The notes beneath the pieces were generated by a model. The model searched no databases and was not told the origin of the DNA. It was given only the letters and a program-made list of their open reading frames with translations. This document shows, one piece after another, positions 60,106 to 64,000 of a stretch of 64,000 nt of DNA. The position numbers were made by a program, and so were the translations under genes. This DNA is from Candidatus Undinarchaeales archaeon (lineage in GTDB: Archaea > SpSt-1190 > JASMDC01): assembly GCA_030753015.1 (NCBI GenBank), contig JASMDC010000017.1, forward strand, positions 1 through 64,000, in the 5' to 3' direction. Numbering within the stretch: the stretch's first letter is position 1; every line of letters starts with the position of its first letter.

Positions 60106-62853
60106 ATGGTGGACTATCGGGGGAGGCTCGCGGCATTGCTCCTTGCCCTCATACTCCTGCTCGTACCGAGCCTGGGCGCTCAGGCGGAGCGCATCATCGA
60201 GGAGGTGGAAATGCGCCACCTGGACATGATGTCCATCCGGGCACGCTACGTCCTTCCCGCCGAGGCCATGGAGCGGCTCACCGCCACGGCCCTGGCTGAT
60301 ATCTGTCGCCGTCTACCGTTCGATGACTGCACCTATACGGTGGAGGAGGGTGCTCGTACCGTCATCTTCGAGGCGACTGGCGTCCCCGATATTGACCTCA
60401 TTGACGCTACCAAGGTGGGCGCTGAGACTATACTCACCTTCCGTCACCGGTACATTCCCCTCCAATCGCGGTTGGGCTCCATCGGCGGGCAGGAGCAGCG
60501 GCTCACTATCCGCTATCCCACCCACGCCCTGGCTTATGAGGATGTACCGAGTCGGGAGATGGAGAACACATTCGTAATATCAGGAGTGGCTCGACCAGTG
60601 GAGTGGTTCGCCCGGGAGGACCGGGTCCCCGTGGGTGAACCCATCGAGGTCGACATGGGTGCGGGCGAGTTCTGCTTCGTAGGCCTCTATATCGAGGGCC
60701 GGATGGTCGGCCGTGCCATGGCGCTGGGATGCGGCCCGATCATGCTCCCCACCGACTCCGCACTGGTGGGCAAGGATGCCGATGTCCGGCTCGTGAACTA
60801 CGCAATGGGTGCCCTGCGGTACTCCGAGCTCCCGCCCGGTAGTCTTGGCGTGCTACCCCCGGAGTTCCCCATCAGGCTCCAGGTCACCCCGTACGAGGTC
60901 CCATCCGGAGCACCGTTCTACCTGCAGATCTTCACCGATGAACCCTTGACCGGGTGCCACATCTCCCTGAACGACAGGGGCGGCCATACCCTCATGACAA
61001 GCGAGTTCGAGGAGTGCGAGAACATCCTCCTGGGCACGAGCACCGCGTGGCGCGCCGGTGAGCATTATATCAAGGTCAAGGCCTACGCGGGGGCCCGGAC
61101 GGGTGAGGCCGCCACCAACTTCAACCTCGTGGACAAGGTAGGGTTCCGCAAGGGACCCGAGCTCAACCTTGAGCAGAACGTGTACACCGCCGGTGAGCAG
61201 GTGCGATTGTGGGGCGAGGACCTGGGCGGCTCGGCCTACTGCAGCGCACGCCTGGAGACAGCCGATGGCATCCTCGTGGAGGAGACCAACTCCCTGGGGT
61301 GCGAGAAACTCCATATGACCCTGGACGAGGAGCTGCCGGCGGGCAACTACGTGGTCCGCACCGACCTCATCGAGCGTGGACGGCTCACGGGCCGAGCCAG
61401 CTTCCCGGTCCAGGTGCGCGCATGGAATCCTGAGCCAGGATCCCCTGTCGCCCGACTGTGCCCAGGCGGCGCCTTCCGTCTCCGCGAGGAGCGACTGCCT
61501 TGTCTCCGCTCCGGTAACGCCTGCACACCGACCTCCCTGGAAGTGCCCCTCTGCCTGTGCTTCGGTTCCGGCGGGAAGATCGCTGATGTGTGCCACTTCG
61601 GCGAGACCTGCGGTCGTGTCAAGTGCGAGGAGCGGGCCGTCAGTCCCTACATGATCGTGTATCACGAGGGCCAGTGTCTGGCCCGCCGGGGGACCCATGC
61701 CCTTGCCTGCGCCCGCCAGGGCGAGATGTGCACCGAGGCGTGCGTGTGCCTCTCCGATGACGGCAATCCCATCGCTCGCTGCGTGGGCGGGGAGCTGTGC
61801 ACCGAGCGCGGGTGCGAGGAGCCGCGGCTGTTGTTACGCGTGGATTCCGTCGAACCGGACATCGTGCGCGAGAACGAGGTGCGCGACGGCATCATGATCA
61901 AGGTAACAGGTGTCCTGAAGTACGACGGCAAGGTCATCAGGTCGGCGGACGTCCAGGTCAAAGCCTACCTGGCGGGGGAGGAGCACGTCGGGATGATCGA
62001 GGATACCGTGGACGGGGCGCGTGTGATAATCACCGTGCCAGTGACGGGCGAGATGCTACCGGGAGAGTATCAGCTCACTCTGCAGTTCAGCCGCGGGGAC
62101 GACCGTGTGATGGTCCAGAAGCCGTTCACCGTATGGTATGCCGACGATGTCCTCACCATCCAGCAGGTCCAGTTCCAGAAGAGCATCGCCCGGGAGGACC
62201 TGGCAGCCGGCAGCACGTCCAAGATGCGCGTCAAGCTCCTCGACCAGGGCGGTCGGGAGATGCTCGGCGTGCCCGTGGATTCCATGGACCTGGACATCAA
62301 CGACGTGACCATCAACTCACTGGCCGCCAAGTACGAGTCAGGTTCCTACATAGTCGTGGGGAGCCTCGAGGCCGACCTACCCGCAGGTCCCAGACACGTG
62401 AAGTTCGCCGTCAACCACCTGGGGCGCCAGGGCGAGCTCACCGGTACTCTGAACGTTCTTAATGAGCCACCGCTGTCCATGTCCGTCCTCGACGTGGAGC
62501 CCGGGAAGAAAGAGAAGCCCATCCTGTTCATCCTCCTCTCCGGGCTCGGATTCGACCTGGACCTGTACCTTAACATCGGTGGTGTCGAGCAGATCAACAA
62601 AGAGAACACGAAGGTGACGATCAACGGGCAGGACATCACCCGTCTCATGTCGTATGCCGTGAACACGAACAAAGGCGTCCGCATGCACATGACGTCGGTG
62701 AGCCTCTGCCCCGAGGTACCGCCCCAGGGCGCCAAGCTGCTGCTCGAGGTGACCCTCTCACGGGACAGTGAGAGCGTGTCCGACCGGATCGTGCTCCACA
62801 CCAGGGGCAATCCCGGTGACTGGTCCAACATGGGGGTGGCCGGCTGTGCATAG
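60106..62853 (+). CDS. Large secreted Cys-rich protein (module 2)
   Basis: The 915-residue paralog of the 956-residue protein at 23990 has a signal peptide (about 1-25, LLLALILLLVPSLGAQA), a series of beta-type domains, and two Cys-rich knots in the middle (CLCFGSGGKIADVC and CVCLSDDGNPIARC patterns). More beta domains and a final GNPGDWSNMGVAGC follow. The ATTTATATAT box is centred about 30 nt before ATG 60106, giving a leaderless start; the open frame from 59989 overlaps the platform gene. Its location after the ATPase and platform genes suggests it is part of, or exported for, the filament machine. Confidence 0.8.
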   Translation: MVDYRGRLAALLLALILLLVPSLGAQAERIIEEVEMRHLDMMSIRARYVLPAEAMERLTATALADICRRLPFDDCTYTVEEGARTVIFEATGVPDIDLIDATKVGAETILTFRHRYIPLQSRLGSIGGQEQRLTIRYPTHALAYEDVPSREMENTFVISGVARPVEWFAREDRVPVGEPIEVDMGAGEFCFVGLYIEGRMVGRAMALGCGPIMLPTDSALVGKDADVRLVNYAMGALRYSELPPGSLGVLPPEFPIRLQVTPYEVPSGAPFYLQIFTDEPLTGCHISLNDRGGHTLMTSEFEECENILLGTSTAWRAGEHYIKVKAYAGARTGEAATNFNLVDKVGFRKGPELNLEQNVYTAGEQVRLWGEDLGGSAYCSARLETADGILVEETNSLGCEKLHMTLDEELPAGNYVVRTDLIERGRLTGRASFPVQVRAWNPEPGSPVARLCPGGAFRLREERLPCLRSGNACTPTSLEVPLCLCFGSGGKIADVCHFGETCGRVKCEERAVSPYMIVYHEGQCLARRGTHALACARQGEMCTEACVCLSDDGNPIARCVGGELCTERGCEEPRLLLRVDSVEPDIVRENEVRDGIMIKVTGVLKYDGKVIRSADVQVKAYLAGEEHVGMIEDTVDGARVIITVPVTGEMLPGEYQLTLQFSRGDDRVMVQKPFTVWYADDVLTIQQVQFQKSIAREDLAAGSTSKMRVKLLDQGGREMLGVPVDSMDLDINDVTINSLAAKYESGSYIVVGSLEADLPAGPRHVKFAVNHLGRQGELTGTLNVLNEPPLSMSVLDVEPGKKEKPILFILLSGLGFDLDLYLNIGGVEQINKENTKVTINGQDITRLMSYAVNTNKGVRMHMTSVSLCPEVPPQGAKLLLEVTLSRDSESVSDRIVLHTRGNPGDWSNMGVAGCA

Positions 62854-64000
62854 ACGACGGGGCCAGATGGCGCTGATCGGCCTGGCCGCCGTAGCACTGG
62901 TCGTGCTCGTGGTGACCTACATCATGCTCTCAGGCCGCTCTGTCGAGCACAGGGCCGCTATCAAGGAGGGAGAGTTGGAGGACCTTGTTTCCGAGTTCGA
63001 TAACGAGCAGCGGTACATGGAGAAGGTGCTATCGGAGGCGATCAACGGCGCGATCTCCGAGATGGTCTCCCATGGCGGGTACACTGAAGAGTCGCTTCCC
63101 AAGCTCAACCGTCATGGTGTCCCCTTCTTCTTTTACAAGGGGAACATTGTCAACATCCCGACGCTCAACCTCATGAACCAGATGCTCGCCCAGGAGGTCG
63201 AGCGCCGGGTCAACAGCCAGCTCGACAGGCACCGGGAGGAGGTCAAGGGTCGTCGGGACCAGTACGAGATAGGTTACCCTTCCATAAAGGCCAACCTCTC
63301 GGAGGAGTTCGCTATCGCAGGCATGACGATCCCTGTCTCGGTGATGCGTGAAGGTGACAAGGTACGATCCACGATGAATTTCGAGAAGATTCTCCCCTCA
63401 AAGCTGGGTAACTTCCGCAAGCTCGCAGAGGCCTACATAGTTGAGTACGAGCAGATCCGCATCGTGGAGGAAAGCCTCATCTCGGGTATGATCCAGGACG
63501 ATCGGGTTTGGGAGCCGCCGGGCCGGATGATGCACTCCGTGTCCTGTGACGATCCCCCCCACAAGACCTGGTACGATCTCTACAGCCCTATCCAGGAGAA
63601 CGCCGAGGTAGCGGTTGCGCTGGAGCAGGTGCGACTGCGCGCAGTGTACGGGCGCTCGAACCTCCAGTGGGGTCTGGGCTTCAACGTCGCCGACGTGGAG
63701 ATGGCTATCGTCGCGAATATCGGTAACCTTGACTGGTCGGGACGGGACTGGTCAACGGACTCGTACCCCGATAAGGTCTTCCTGGTCCCCCAGAAGTTCC
63801 CGCCCATGAGCGCCTCGACCGATATCTGCTACTCGGTCTACACTTGTGCGTACGATATCACCTTCCCAATCCTGGTCACTGCCATGGACCTCACACCGAC
63901 CGGCCGGCTGGTGAGCAGCGAGGGTCAGGACGTTTCCCAGACGCCGGAATTCCGGTTCTACATCCAGCCCTATCTGGGCCATTACGATGACGGGCGGCCC
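62846..64000 (+). CDS. Pilin-like N-terminal anchor protein (module 2), partial
   Basis: GTG 62846 overlaps the end of the Cys-rich gene by 8 nt and opens a frame that runs off the window (at least 385 codons). It starts with a basic RRRGQM and a hydrophobic helix (about 9-30), as in type IV prepilin-like class III signals, but has no +5 Glu. Residues about 45-130 match the protein at 26857, including GVP-x2-x-(G/N)-x-(V/I)VN(L/I)PT. It is probably the filament-associated partner of the Cys-rich exoprotein. The C-terminus is missing. Confidence 0.72.
   Translation, partial: MHRRRGQMALIGLAAVALVVLVVTYIMLSGRSVEHRAAIKEGELEDLVSEFDNEQRYMEKVLSEAINGAISEMVSHGGYTEESLPKLNRHGVPFFFYKGNIVNIPTLNLMNQMLAQEVERRVNSQLDRHREEVKGRRDQYEIGYPSIKANLSEEFAIAGMTIPVSVMREGDKVRSTMNFEKILPSKLGNFRKLAEAYIVEYEQIRIVEESLISGMIQDDRVWEPPGRMMHSVSCDDPPHKTWYDLYSPIQENAEVAVALEQVRLRAVYGRSNLQWGLGFNVADVEMAIVANIGNLDWSGRDWSTDSYPDKVFLVPQKFPPMSASTDICYSVYTCAYDITFPILVTAMDLTPTGRLVSSEGQDVSQTPEFRFYIQPYLGHYDDGRP

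Noticed and set aside
1-64000. tRNA and rRNA genes
   Set aside because: Scanning for T-loop consensus and cloverleaf-like arms found only coding matches such as that near 26090; no candidate fold held up.

Overview
The window is archaeal chromosomal DNA of high GC content. The support is the information-processing gene set (aIF1/SUI1, Pth2, diphthine synthase, Taw1, CDP-archaeol synthase, membrane-bound LonB, chromosomal protein MC1) and the promoters: many genes have a TATA-like box centred about 24-31 nt upstream of the start codon, which leaves no room for a leader, so leaderless transcription looks common. Euryarchaeal and DPANN-type lineages both remain possible. No rRNA or tRNA gene was found.

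Layout. 1-1530 is foreign: an integron-like cassette array with two well-formed attC sites and one decayed one. It carries a ribbon-helix-helix antitoxin and a frameshifted RelE toxin, is locally AT-rich, and has no integrase in view. 1643-9079 holds membrane-anchored surface proteins, two B12-binding-type radical SAM enzymes, a GT2 glycosyltransferase, a Gfo/Idh oxidoreductase and a phospholipase D-like protein. 9135-16850 holds another surface protein, a UbiU/UbiV-like U32 pair, a SNF2 helicase with a zinc-ribbon partner, and a second GT2. 16946-28917 (minus strand) is a block of surface and membrane genes: two proteins sharing an N-terminal helical module and an ectodomain (one with thrombospondin-3-like repeats and two FGE-sulfatase-type domains), a coiled-coil zinc-ribbon membrane protein, a protein built of at least five ubiquitin-conjugating (E2/UBC)-like folds with no catalytic cysteine, and a pilin-like anchor plus large Cys-rich secreted protein. 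28966-42231 is mostly housekeeping and small membrane proteins: LonB, a PRC-barrel protein, TraB, UPF0058, a CcdA-like protein, a TPR/zinc-ribbon membrane protein, aIF1, a GalT-like enzyme, an M48 protease and a PLP enzyme. 42705-52863 holds MC1, a DUF835 solenoid protein divergent from a KaiC-like ATPase, and a carS-pth2-GT2-zinc finger-dphB run. 52820-64000 holds Taw1, two coiled-coil proteins (one with a long period-5 GPPGM repeat), and a type IV filament/secretion locus: ATPase, platform protein, and a second copy of the Cys-rich/pilin-like pair.

How it fits together. The strongest signals are (1) the archaeal attC array, in which two cassettes' own start and end boxes match exactly; (2) duplication of a two-gene module (pilin-like anchor plus large Cys-rich exoprotein), one copy next to a TadA/TadC-type motor and the other upstream of the tandem E2-like protein; and (3) a recurring N-terminal ~40-residue helical module on five otherwise unrelated proteins, four membrane-anchored and one soluble. 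Together these suggest an envelope-spanning machine with many surface clients and possibly E2-fold scaffolding. That link is inference.
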